Shown here: piece by piece, positions 18,067 to 30,598 of the stretch
Position numbering within the stretch: position 1 is the first letter of the stretch
Layout: each line of letters begins with the position of its first letter
NCBI RefSeq assembly: GCF_009870125.1
Contig: NC_046679.1
Span: 31,062,001-31,126,000 of the forward strand
From: Drosophila pseudoobscura
Taxonomy: Eukaryota > Arthropoda > Insecta > Diptera > Drosophilidae
Length of the DNA stretch: 64,000 nt
Direction of reading: 5' to 3'
Position numbers and translations under genes: made by a program
Notes under the pieces: generated by a model
Told to the model about the DNA's origin: nothing
The model's input: the letters and a program-made list of their open reading frames with translations, nothing else
Database searches by the model: none

Positions 18067-18620
18067 TTCTGCATGCTCGCGTTTGGTTCGGCTACGCACC
18101 GCGCGTCATGCGGCAGCGCCCCTCGGTCGGTTGGGCGGGAGGAGGGCTGCGTTTTGCCTGGGATCCGCGCGTAACTGCCTTCTGCTGGTGTCACACGGGC
18201 CACTTGACGGTGCAGTAATTGCATCGCCTCTTGATAGATGCAGTCATTGCATGTCAACGTCCATATGAAAAGCGAATGATTGAAAAGGATAAAAGTGCAA
18301 TCCATTGGAATAAAAGTGATGCAGGAGAGTGAAATCAGTTCTAGCAATACCGATTCTTCTCGCAATTATGGGTGTTTTTTGTAGTATATATCTGCCAGGA
18401 ATATATGTACACCAACATGGTAATTACTGTAGTTCGCCCTACCTCATATACTTCTTCCTTGCGCGTGGTGTGCCAACTGGTTTTTCAAAAGAGATACTAA
18501 CAACACATACCACGAAAGCATTTAATTTGTGTGTGTGTAAATTTACGTGTCCGACGCCATTGAGCTATACGGGTGTTGGTTTTAAATTATTGGGAACTAA
18601 TAAGACAGTTAAGAGACACC
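18067..18620. other. Intergenic stretch between LINE fragment and Tailor
   Basis: GC-rich at 18075-18190, then AT-rich. It may hold the Tailor promoter and 5' UTR. No gene was recognised. Confidence 0.4.
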
Positions 18621-20984
<2,364 letters not shown>

Positions 20985-21338
20985 ATACAGAATATGAAAC
21001 GAACCCTCCGCCCCCATTCTGACGGCAGAATCGCGGTTTTCTTTGCTTTCGACTTGGTGTTTATAAGAGTTTCTTATTGTAAATAAAATGGATTTTGCAA
21101 CGCTCGCATCGTTGGACAATCCAACCGTTTGCAACAACAAGAAAACGAAAAAAAAAAACATATTGCTGACTTTGTATATTTCACTAAAAGGCATACAAAT
21201 ATCGCTCAATTGTATAATTTTTCTGCCTTATTCAGCAGGATTTGGTTTCAATTGCACTAATACACTAAAAAGCATCGAATGGCACACACGCTGGATGGGA
21301 GGCCAGGAAAAATACAATACCCCACGCTCTTACAATGG
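20985..21338. other. 3'-UTR region of convergent Tailor and dephospho-CoA kinase genes
   Basis: Only 354 bases separate the stop codons. AATAAA at 21082-21087 probably serves Tailor. The minus-strand gene's poly(A) signal was not pinned down. Confidence 0.5.
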
Positions 21339-22180
21339 CTATACGTCGGGTACACGACCAAAGATCTTCAACAACATATAGATGGTAAAGCCCACGATCA
21401 TAACCAGGCCCAGGAGATATACACGATTGCGCCAGTGCTGCTTGGACTCCTTCATCATGTTGACCACGCGTATGGCCGACTCTTCCGTTTCCTCAATGCT
21501 GCCATTATTATCTATGACAAAGTGTGATTGTTCGCATTTCTTCTCCAGCGGCATTTGTGACTCAATCCGGTGGCTCGCCTCTGCCTCGGAAAGCTCATTG
21601 CGGGCAATCAAACGCTGCAATTGTTTGTCCGAATCGCTGAAATAATCAATTCTTAGCAGAAATCCAAGTCAAAGGCGAGGTAAAGATAGCCTACCAAGAA
21701 ACGCAAACAATTTTGTAGATAAAATCCATGAGAATGCCAGTCTCGAAGAGCAGCGGCAGATCTAGGACAATCCACGAATGTCCTGTGACAAACAGTTTGA
21801 ACGCCCGCCAGAAGATCTTACGGTGTATTTTGGGATGAGTAATCTGGTTCAGTTTACCACGCAACTCCTTGTCCTCGAAAATCATGCGTGCAAGGACAGC
21901 ACGATTTATCTCCTTGCTAGGGAGCAGCACGTCCTCGCCAAAAGTAGCGCGTATCTGTTCCCAGGCAGCTTGACCTGGTTCCACGACTAATAAAATTAAA
22001 TACGATAATTAACGGTAATTGCTCTCAATTACAGCAAACAACAGATTCTTCAGATTTCGTCTACTCACTCTCCCTGGCGATTTTATCTGCATCTATGACG
22101 GGAATTCCGTGCCGTTCAAACACTTTGCTAACGGTACTTTTGCCCGTGGCAATGCCACCAGTTACAGCCACAATAAACAT
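21339..22180 (-). CDS. Dephospho-CoA kinase domain protein (DCAKD-like)
   Basis: Three exons: 22180-22069, 21986-21695 and 21636-21339, 233 residues, matching the size of human DCAKD. The N-terminus [20 protein letters not shown] is a P-loop starting at the initiator Met. [31 protein letters not shown] and [13 protein letters not shown] follow in the order seen in CoaE/DPCK kinases. This family phosphorylates the ribose 3'-OH of dephospho-CoA in the last step of CoA synthesis. The C-terminus has a hydrophobic helix, [18 protein letters not shown], suggesting tail-anchoring to a membrane. Whether DCAKD proteins are the main enzyme, given the bifunctional CoA synthase in animals, is unsettled. 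The D. melanogaster counterpart may be CG1939 (memory). Confidence 0.85.
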
Positions 22181-22576
22181 ATTTCAGTAATACTTAAAAC
22201 GAGTCTGGGAATGTTTTTTATTTAAATAATTAATAAAACTCTGGATGCAGAAAACGCGAAGAGGACAAAACAAATACTGTTTAACTACTGCTCGATTCCC
22301 AGCACTGCCATGCCCCAAATCTAGTATTTGTGATTGAAAATCTAGTATTTTCGATAGAAAATATTACATCCCTGGCTGTCAGCATTTTCCATCACTTTTT
22401 TTCATAAAACAAAGATGGCGTAGAATTTCGTGCGTCGTTTTTGCAGCAACTTGTGAATTTCCACGCGCATTTTTTTGTGAAAAAGCGAGTTTCTACACGA
22501 AGTTCAGTTTGCATCTGAAAAGCAATAGTCAATATAAACTCAAAGATCTCTTTAGCGAATTGAAAACAAAGCAAAG
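22181..22576. promoter_or_regulatory. Divergent promoter between dephospho-CoA kinase gene and Ref1
   Basis: 396 bases separate the two start codons, so the region must hold both promoters and 5' UTRs. AAAATCTAGTATTT-like blocks repeat at about 22320-22355, next to TTTCGATAG. No TATA box was recognised. Confidence 0.55.
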
Positions 22577-24130
22577 ATGGTGGACAAAATTGAAATGAGC
22601 CTTGACGATATCATCAAGTCGACCCGCACGCAGAAAAAACCACAGGGTGCTCGCGGCGGCCCCGGCGGAGCACGTCGGCCGGCTGGACAACAGCGTTTTG
22701 CGGCTGGCGGCGGTCCTCGTCGCGGCGGTGGAGCCGGTCCATCGCCAAGGAAACCAGCTCCAGCAAGCGGTGCTGGCGGCGTGCTCAAGGGTCGCCGTAG
22801 TGGCGGTGCCGGTGGTGGCGGCGGCGGCGGCGGGGCCATACAAAAGGCAAAATTCGCACGGGTAATACATACGTTTTGTCTCATGTAGAGCCAAACAAAA
22901 AGCATCAGAGCAGCAAGAAAATATCCATGCATTCACAAGGACACTGCCGGAGCGAGCTCGGCAAGCGGTAATGTCCGACAGCTGCATTCCAAACACTCAC
23001 ACCATTGCGTTCATTGGATTCAAAATGGCCACCATGAATGGCAACTAACGGTGCCAGAGCGAAAAAAGTAGCTGTTCAAATGGACTTCTCCACACTCCTC
23101 TACTCCTAGGATCGGCTGTTTTGAAGGGAATTCCTCGCCTGGTATCACCTCGTCGAAATCCAGTTCCTTTTAATACAGTTTTTCCAGACAGAAGCAATGA
23201 ACGATCGATCAGCGTTTCGTATTGAGTTCTTTCTTTCCCCAGTTCCCAACGTTAAATAATTTTCATGCACATATTTTGTGTGTTGTTCTGCATTCGATGG
23301 CGCTGGCGCTGTCCTCATGAGGCTAGGATACCGACAACTGCTGCGACTGCTACGACTGCTACTCCCACAATATTTGATACCCAACGCGCTCAAACCAACA
23401 TACCCTTCTACCTAATACTACCCCCACCTTTAGGGCGATGTGAACAGCGCTTGGAAGCACGATATGTATGATGGACCCAAGCGCGGTGCTCCCAGCTCTG
23501 GATCTGGCCCAACCCTCCTGATTGTTAACAATCTGGATTACGGCGTCTCGAACAGCGACATCAAGGAGCTATTCAATGAATTTGGACCGATTAAGAAGGC
23601 AGCCGTGCACTACGATCGTTCAGGTCGCTCTTTGGGTACGTTTTGAAGACTCTCCTATCCAATAACCCATCTAACGCTCTACCTCTCATCCCACAGGCAC
23701 CGCAGATGTAATCTTCGAGCGTCGCACCGACGCATTGAAGGCAATTAAACAGTACAACGGAGTGCCATTGGATGGACGTCCCATGACCATACAACTGGCC
23801 GTTTCCGATGTCAACGCCTTGACCCGTCCAGTGGCCTCAGGGGATATCAAGCATCGTGTGGGCGGCGGTGCCGGTGCAGGGGCTCCATACAAACGCGGTG
23901 GTATGTACACACCTAGCGATCACAAAAATCCCAGTCCTAGTACTTACATTTCGATTAATTTTGTAGGTGGCCAGGCCGGCGGACCACGTCGCGGAGGCTT
24001 GCGACGCCCGGCCCCGGGCGGTGGCGCCGCCAAGCCCGCTGGCGGAGCACGCCGCGAGCGGAAAGCCCCACCCACTGCCGAGGAGCTCGACGCCGAACTG
24101 GACTCGTACATTAATGACATGAAGATCTAA
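22577..24130 (+). CDS. Ref1: Aly/REF mRNA export adaptor
   Basis: Four exons: 22577-22861, 23434-23635, 23697-23900 and 23967-24130, 284 residues. The N-terminal UAP56-binding motif is [16 protein letters not shown] and its C-terminal partner is [12 protein letters not shown], both hallmarks of Aly/REF. Between them are two RGG-like arginine/glycine-rich arms and one RRM with RNP2 [11 protein letters not shown] and a region around [10 protein letters not shown]. The protein is a TREX subunit that couples splicing and the exon junction to NXF1-dependent export. The first arm is encoded by GC-rich, glycine-dense DNA that creates long spurious antisense frames. The start lies in a good fly context (CAAAGATGG). 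Confidence 0.93.
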
Positions 24131-25143
24131 ATAGTTAATAGTCTGATATTTTAGTCTAACACAAAAAAAATGAACACCCCACTAGTCTTAAGGTTTACCA
24201 TAAAGACGGAATATCCCTATGGTACAATAATCTAATTCTACATCAGCAACGACGCCGCGCAAAGGAAAGAACACGAAAAGGAAGTTTGGAACGAGTTCTC
24301 TTTTTATCTTAAAAGAGATGGACACATTTAATTTGTAATGCGCCTACTGTGTGTGCGCAGATTAATATTGCAATGTGGCGAAAATAGTTGAAATACAATT
24401 GAGCTGTATTTATTTAAAATAGAAATATGCTTTAACGAACTGAGAACGAACGAAGATGATTTAATGGACTCTTTTTTGAATTGTTAGGCTAATAGAAATA
24501 ATTTCGAGCCTGAATAATCTCGTGCTCGGATCACGCATTCTCGATATAAAATAAAACAAACTCAATTTATAATTAAATGGGTTATTGTTTATTTTTGGAA
24601 TATTACATCAATAATTAGAAAAGGCCGTGGTGTTTTTTTTTGTTTTTTGACAAGTTGTCCTTTTGGGGACACTTATTAAGTACAAAATGCAAAATCAGAA
24701 GCTTCGTTTTGGTAGTTATTTTATAGGTGGTAGAACTTTAGTCATGGTTCGTTTTTTTCGTATTATTTTTGTGTTTAGGGCGGAATCACGAGTCACTTAG
24801 ATGTTCAACAAATGCGTTAGACGTTTAGAATAATAATGAAATACATGAAAAGGCAACGAATTAGGTTAGGATAGGGTAGGGGATAGATTTTAGAGAGCTA
24901 TGTAGTATGTATTTCTGCGGCTTCCTTTTTCCTGCAGATCCGATTAATGATTTTTTAATACATATATATATAAATGTAGGTATGGTGTATACGTATGTTT
25001 ATAAGCGATTTATATTTATAGGTTTATGTTTAGTTGATGATTGTGTATGTGTATGTCTCTGTGGGGAGGGCGACTGAGGATGTGTTGTTGTTTTTTGTTT
25101 TGTTGGTGTATGAGTCATTAAATGCTTGTCTGGGCCTCCTCTT
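24131..25143. other. Intergenic region between convergent Ref1 and the Jupiter/HN1-like gene
   Basis: AT-rich with AATAAA-type signals on the + strand near 24549 and likely 3' UTRs of both genes. No coding potential was seen. Confidence 0.5.
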
Positions 25144-25500
25144 CTACCAGAAGCCGCCTGACGAGAATCCACCGGGTGGTACTCGTCCGCGCGCCTCACC
25201 ATTCGTGGCCGCCGGCTTGTTTCCGGACTCTTTGGGCTGACTGTTGGCCGTGGTCTTGGTTTCCTCCTTCGGGGAGGTGATCTCGTCGCGCAACTTTTCC
25301 ACCACTTTGTTGGGGTCAGTCGATCCCATGCAGGCATTCAGATTGGAAGAGTTTTGCTGATTGTATTTGGGACGCGGGGCGGGTACGGCGGTTTCTGGCT
25401 CCGAGAAGATATTGGTGTGTCCGCCGCCCGGTGGCTTCAGTACACGGCTGGAGGGACGAGCGCTGCTGGTCATTCCAATTTTCAATTCGGTGGATGTCAT
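25144..25500 (-). CDS. Jupiter/HN1 (JPT)-like small basic protein
   Basis: A single coding exon of 118 residues begins MTSTELKIGMTSSARPSSRV. The SSRVLKPPGGGHTNIF motif is the signature of the Jupiter/HN1 family, and a second RVPPGGFSSGGFW copy lies at the very C-terminus. The D. melanogaster counterpart may be CG1943 (memory). Family members bind microtubules or act in cell-cycle and neural contexts; no specific role can be read here. The frame is open far upstream (to 25833), but a splice acceptor (TTTTTTCGTTGCAG) ends just before the 5'-UTR bases preceding this ATG. A matching donor (minus strand, near 27418) gives a non-coding first exon about 1.9 kb upstream. The start in context AACAAAATG was therefore chosen. 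Confidence 0.8.
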   Translation of the reverse strand: MTSTELKIGMTSSARPSSRVLKPPGGGHTNIFSEPETAVPAPRPKYNQQNSSNLNACMGSTDPNKVVEKLRDEITSPKEETKTTANSQPKESGNKPAATNGEARGRVPPGGFSSGGFW

Positions 25501-25520
25501 TTTGTTGCTTTTATTTTTAT

Positions 25521-27417
25521 CTGCTGCAACGAAAAAAATAGAAACAAACGTGAAATGAATATGCGGCGGATCTGCAGCTCTCACTTTACAATGGCATACA
25601 ATAAATTCTAGCCCATAGAAATATGTAGTATTACAGTCACGCCACTTGCGGATGTGGCCAGCAGCAGAATAAAGCGAATGACGAAGCGCGCCTGTCGCCC
25701 TACTGAGGAAACTCTGGTTTCGAACGGCTAGAGAAAATGAGAAATTCACATGGACGAGAGTATATGTATGTGTGTGTGTGTGAACTCTCCACCGCCCCAA
25801 TGGGTGCCTGGCTATTGGCCCCACTCTATACACATAAATTTATCATCTCTATCTCTCTATTTTTGCTGGTTGCGTTCTCTTTACACTTTGCCGTTAACTG
25901 TAATTGCGCGTTTTGTTGCTGTCGCACTTTCTTTGTTGTTGCTGTTTTTCGTTTTGGTGTCAAGCCTGACGGCACGGTGGGATAAAACTACACAGCCATT
26001 GCCAATAAATAGTATTTCCATGTGGTGGTAGTTTCTGTTGCTTTTTTTCATCATTGCTCTTATGGTTTAGCTGTGGAGCGGGGAAAAGAGGTCATAGTGG
26101 AGGCGATGACAAATGCTGTAAAACGTTTGTAATGATGCGTCATCATCCTTTGGGATGGGGATGGCGCTGCGCAGCCCCAGTGGTGTAACGCAGTGGGGTG
26201 GCAACATTCACCACACACAGACATATACACGCGCAATTATGTTGGGGCACGGCGTAAAACAAAGCAAAGTGAATGACCGCATTGAGTCAAAGATCTCCAG
26301 CAGCGTGGCTATTTTACTTCCCATAATAAATGCTAAATGGCAATCGTTTTTCGGCTAAGCAAATAATTTAGACCATCAGAAGCAGGCAGAAACAGCAGAC
26401 TCTTATCAGTGCTGCGATGTTTTGAGAATGCCAAAATAGTTTTATCTAGATTTTCAGTTTCCGATGGTGAACCAGCCAGATATTGCTTGAAGAAAACTGA
26501 ACTGGCAACACTGTGCCTGCCCTTAAGCGCGCTTGCCGGCTCATCCATACTCGAAAACACACACACATGCATATAAATAACATTAACGGTGAAGGTTTGC
26601 TGGTATTTCTGTAGAAATTATGAGTAATGAGCGATCTAGATATAGCTCGAAATCGTATGTACTCTCTCGCTCTCGCCCTCTCTTTCGGTCACCCTTCTCA
26701 GCTCTTTTTACCTATTGTATTTCGCTTTGTTATGGTTTCGCCATTAGCCAAAGACAAGGCGATCAACAGCCAAATCATATATGGAAAAAGCACATTAAGA
26801 CAGTCGGAAATCAAGTCTAACCAGTGATTGGGGAATGGGACCTACTTAAACGTATTTTCGATTATAGCTAAAACCGCGATGCACACCGAAACTGGCAGAG
26901 CAGGGGGGGCAAGGCAAGGCAGGCAGATTTTTTTTGCGCTGTAGATGGCGGCGCGGCGTCAGCGTCACTTGCAAAGAGTAGAATCGCGCGGCTGGCTACA
27001 ATTTCGGTTTAAACTGCCTCTAGCTAGTTTTTCAGGTGCCTGGTCCCCAGTCAGCCGATGCATGCCATCGTTCCGACTAAATGAGCAACATGGCCGCTAA
27101 AAAAAAGACAAAGGGGAGCGCAGAATGGAGCATAAAACAGGGAACGAAACCCAAGAGGATGTGTTATTTATATGCATATGGCAGCTGTGCTAAATAAAAT
27201 TTAAAGGCAGCTGCACCAGAGGGCAGACAGACAAACGCACACACACACGCACATAGCGCTTGCGCTTCGGCACATCCCAAGCCCCGCCATGGGAACAAGA
27301 CACCACAAAATTCCATGACACAATGCTGATATGCGGAAAATATTGATTTATTTTTGGGCACATGGCAGTGCTGCTCTAACTGTTGATCCAACCCATTAGC
27401 GCAACTTTAATGCTTAC
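25521..27417 (-). other. 5'-UTR intron of the Jupiter/HN1-like gene
   Basis: Bounded by the acceptor before the coding exon and a donor GTAAGC at about 27416. It contains a CA/TG microsatellite (about 25764-25782) and no recognisable gene. Confidence 0.5.
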
Positions 27418-27757
27418 CTTACAATATACTTGAACACTTATTAAATGGTTTGGCAAACAAACGAAAATTTACAAAAATTCAGCAGAAGACGACGCGCACG
27501 GTGACCGTTTATTTTCAAAATTGGTTGGGACTAGAGGTGGAGAACTATCGATGGCACTATCGACACTATCGATGGTAAGGCACTATCGCGCTACTAAACT
27601 ATCGATGGTTCAATGTTTCGATAGTGGGCGACAGTGGTCGATAGTATGGTTTACCCAGCAAAGAAAATTTGTGTGGGTGGGAAATATGTGTCAATTTCAG
27701 TGATAATATCGTCAAGTCGAAAATCTTTCACCACAGTTAAAAACAGTAGGGGAAAAT

Positions 27758-27880
27758 ATGAAGAATGCTTTATTGGAGTCGATCAAAAAACGGCTATCTA
27801 CATATGAGCAACGGACTGTAACTAGGATGGCCACGATATTAGATCCGCGCTTCAAGAAAGATGGATTTCAGCTCAACTGA
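27758..27880 (+). pseudogene. hAT transposase remnant
   Basis: Reads MKNALLESIKKRLSTYEQRT followed by VTRMATILDPRFKKDGFQLN and a stop. LDPRFK is a well-known block in hAT/ZBED-type transposases, upstream of the C-terminal dimerisation region. No other transposase domain is present. Confidence 0.8.
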
Positions 27881-28157
27881 AATGCTGAGCAAGCTTCAGT
27901 CTTTCGGAAAAGGTTTTAAGCAAGGCAGGGAAAATTGTCCCTAAACGACGAACAAGGCTCAAGAAGGAAAATGTAAACGTTCTGCTGTTTTTGAATAAAA
28001 ATCTTTGGTTACAATACAAAACATACAACAGAATCCAAGAAATACAAAAATTTAAATATATATTAAGAATACAAATATATGAACATTATACAGAGTTTCT
28101 TAACTTTTATTATTTTTAGCTTCTAGTTGGACAGCATATTTCATTTAGAATTGTAAT

Positions 28158-28213
28158 ACCACTAACCATACAGTATATACTGTATGTACAGTATATACTG
28201 TATGGTTAGTGGT
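28158..28213. repeat. Perfect 25-bp hairpin inside the hAT element
   Basis: Arms 28158-28182 (ACCACTAACCATACAGTATA then TACTG) and 28189-28213 are exact inverse complements, separated by the 6-base loop TATGTA. The inner part is itself a CAGTATATACTG palindrome. Confidence 0.95.
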
Positions 28214-28315
28214 AATACTGCTTTTAGCATCGAATCAATATCGATGGTTTTGAAAATACTATCGTCCACTAACGATGGAGCCTACTATCGATAGTTCTCC
28301 ACCTCTAGTTGGGAC

Positions 28316-28325
28316 CAGTGTGACC
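28316..28325 (-). promoter_or_regulatory. Motif 1 (GGTCACACTG) facing the Jupiter/HN1-like gene
   Basis: An exact inverse-strand Motif 1, the M1BP site of housekeeping promoters, lies directly against the right target duplication of the hAT element. Before the insertion it would have been within about 100 bases of the 5'-UTR donor of the Jupiter/HN1-like gene. A TATACCGTAAATATAC block follows at about 28381-28396. Confidence 0.65.
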
Positions 28326-28419
28326 GCGGGTCGGTGGATTAAATTTACCGGCCGACCCTCTGACAGTCTCATTTTAAAAATATACCGTAAATATACTGAC
28401 GAGTTCAAGTTCTTTTATA

Positions 28420-29930
28420 CATATTCCCCGATTTTGATATTCCGTTGGATATTATTAGCTAGATAGAACATTTAGCCATGCCATCATAATTTTATACGAT
28501 TGATGAATCAATTTTCTACTTGACTGGCTTGATTTAAATACTTTCTTTTGTTGGATTTAGTCTAAAAAAGGTTTTAGCGAAAATGGTCAAACAAAAAAAA
28601 GTTTTAGCGAAATAGGTCAAAACAAAAAAGCAAAAGAGAATAGTCGTTCATATTTTGGGCCATTGATAAATATATTTTCTTCAAGATTGCATAGTTTTTA
28701 GTCCTTGCTTTTATTGTATTTTGGCTAAAACAAGGCTTAAACAAAGTAGTTCAACAAAAAAACAGTCGCAGTGTTGCTGGTATTTAAAGACATGATGCGT
28801 GTATAGCCTTTGTACACCCTATTTCGTTAATTTTATATGAAGATGAAACTTAATTTATTAAGACCTTTTCTCAAATTGATATATTTTAGACATATTCATG
28901 TATATTATAAGAATCTTGTATATATATATCTCGATCCTGATACCTACGGATCCTGGGATGACAAAGATTTTTTCACTCCCATCATATCCTTTTCCCTAGG
29001 GTATGACAATTAATGTTGCCGGTAATCATTGTTGTGAACCGGTTATGACGACTTATTCTTGGTTATTCTTTCTTCCGTCGAGTATTCCCAGCTATATAGA
29101 TCTCTCATTTTTGCCCAGATAATTTTATATGATTGCTGAATCAATTTTGATCACGATTAACTACTTTTAAGTACTTGCATGTTTTTTATTTTGAAAAAAA
29201 CACAGTTTCAACAAAAATGTTCAATAGTCGCAGGTTGTGACGTCAATGTTGCTGGTATTTGCAGACTCCTTTTTTGTCAACCAGAGTGTGGGCATTGTAT
29301 ACCCTATTTCGTTAATAGTATTTTGTAATATTATAATGATACTTGTTTTCCAAGCTGCTTTCAAACGTAATTAGTAAAGACCTTGTCGTAGATTGCTTTT
29401 TTAAGGCATATTCATACATTCGATGAGGTTCTTGTATATAAGTCGTGATCCCTATACCAATTCTTGGTCTCTGTAAGAAGACCACGAATTGCAAAATATC
29501 GTTTAAAACAGAGACTTTTTAGTTTCTACATTAATTAGAGCCTGGAATGACACACATTTCCGCTATTCTATCTCATCCATTTCCCCCAGGGTATGTGTGC
29601 ATGGAACTAGCAACATGTTTGTGTATGGAATGGGACTCATTTGTTGTGAACCGGTTATTGCCAAATCGAATATTTCAAGCTATAGATGCCCACTTAGCTT
29701 TATCCCATAGATAAATGCATTTTTTACAAGATTGCTTCTTTTAATTACCTTAATGTATTTTATTTTGACTAAAATACGGTTTTCAAGTAAATGTTGCCGC
29801 AACAGTGTGTATGGAATGAGACTCATTGCTGTCAACCGGTTATTACAGATTCTACCGGATTCAAATAAATACCAAAATATACGGTCTCATTTTCAAAATA
29901 TACCGAGTGGTGCGCGCCAAATCTAACTTT
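28420..29930 (+). repeat. AT-rich composite repeat, copy 2
   Basis: Carries the same ordered landmarks as the copy at 11.9-16.0 kb: CATAATTTTATACGATTGAT, CTACTTGACTGGCTTGATTT, TTTTAGCGAAA with GTCAAACAAA, CCCTATTTCGTTAATTTTAT, TCTTCCGTCGAGTATTCCCA, GTCGCAGGTTGTGACGTC and GTCAACCAGAGTGTG. Extra partial units lie beyond 29500, and another piece lies near 30000-30150. It is uninterrupted by other transposons and so serves as the empty-site reference for copy 1. Confidence 0.7.
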
Positions 29931-30179
29931 TTTGAATGTGAGCGACAAGGATTTAAATGTTGTCAACCTTACAACATTACCGATTCAACAAATACGACCA
30001 TTCCCTCAATTTTGATCTTCCGTCGAATATTAGCTATATGGAAGATTTAGCCATGCCCACATAATTTTATACAATAATTGAATCAATTTTCCACTTGACT
30101 GGCTTATTTAAAACACTTGCTTTTATAGGATTTTCTCTACCCAATTAACCGATTAAATAAGTAGCGAAATATACCTTAT

Positions 30180-30255
30180 AAGTATCTTAATATACCGTAA
30201 ATATACCTTCGACTATATTTCGTCTTCAAAATATACCAAAAACGGTCACACCGAT
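30180..30255 (+). promoter_or_regulatory. TATACC-repeat plus degenerate Motif 1, candidate Brat1 promoter
   Basis: TATACCGTAAATATACC, then AAAATATACCAAAAACGGTC, then ACACCG. The last is a near-match to Motif 1 (ACCG for ACTG). It lies about 345 bases before the Brat1 start codon, in sense orientation. Confidence 0.45.
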
Positions 30256-30598
30256 GGTTAACTAACTTTTCAATTAAACAGCTAAAGAAAAAAATTAAAT
30301 ATCGTAGCATAAATATTTATATATATTTTAAATAGCAGATTTCCGGTCAATAGAAATTTTTATAAAAATCATCCTTTAAAAATAGCCAGAACTAGCTAAA
30401 AAACAGCTGATGTGGCAACATAGCTGGCAGCTTTATTTTGCGCTATCCAATACTAAATACAAAAACAAGTGTTCTTTGCCGTGATAAGGAAGCCGCAATC
30501 AAAAGATTTCATTATTTGGTTAAACAATTACAGAGCAACGCGTAAAAACTATGCACTGAAAATAGTCAGAAACATAATTAGTTTACATAAAAAACAAA

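Larger units (their letters stand above)
27532..28307 (+). mobile_element. Non-autonomous hAT transposon with 8-bp target duplication
   Basis: The element begins TAGAGGTGGAGAACTATCGA and ends with the inverse, giving near-perfect terminal inverted repeats of at least 20 bases. It is flanked by GTTGGGAC at 27524-27531 and again at 28308-28315, the 8-bp duplication diagnostic of hAT insertion. It is 776 bases long. The motif ACTATCGA or its inverse recurs about nine times near the two ends. Inside, a 40-codon remnant (27758-27880) reads MATILDPRFKKDGF, a conserved hAT transposase block. The rest of the transposase is gone, so it must be mobilised in trans. Confidence 0.95.

Noticed and set aside
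22552-22996. Long antisense ORFs across Ref1 exon 1
   Set aside because: They are complements of the GGC-rich RGG arm; proline/alanine strings without conservation.
25501-25833. N-terminal extension of the Jupiter/HN1-like protein
   Set aside because: The open frame upstream is interrupted by a good splice acceptor and encodes nothing like the family, so the ATG at 25500 fits better.
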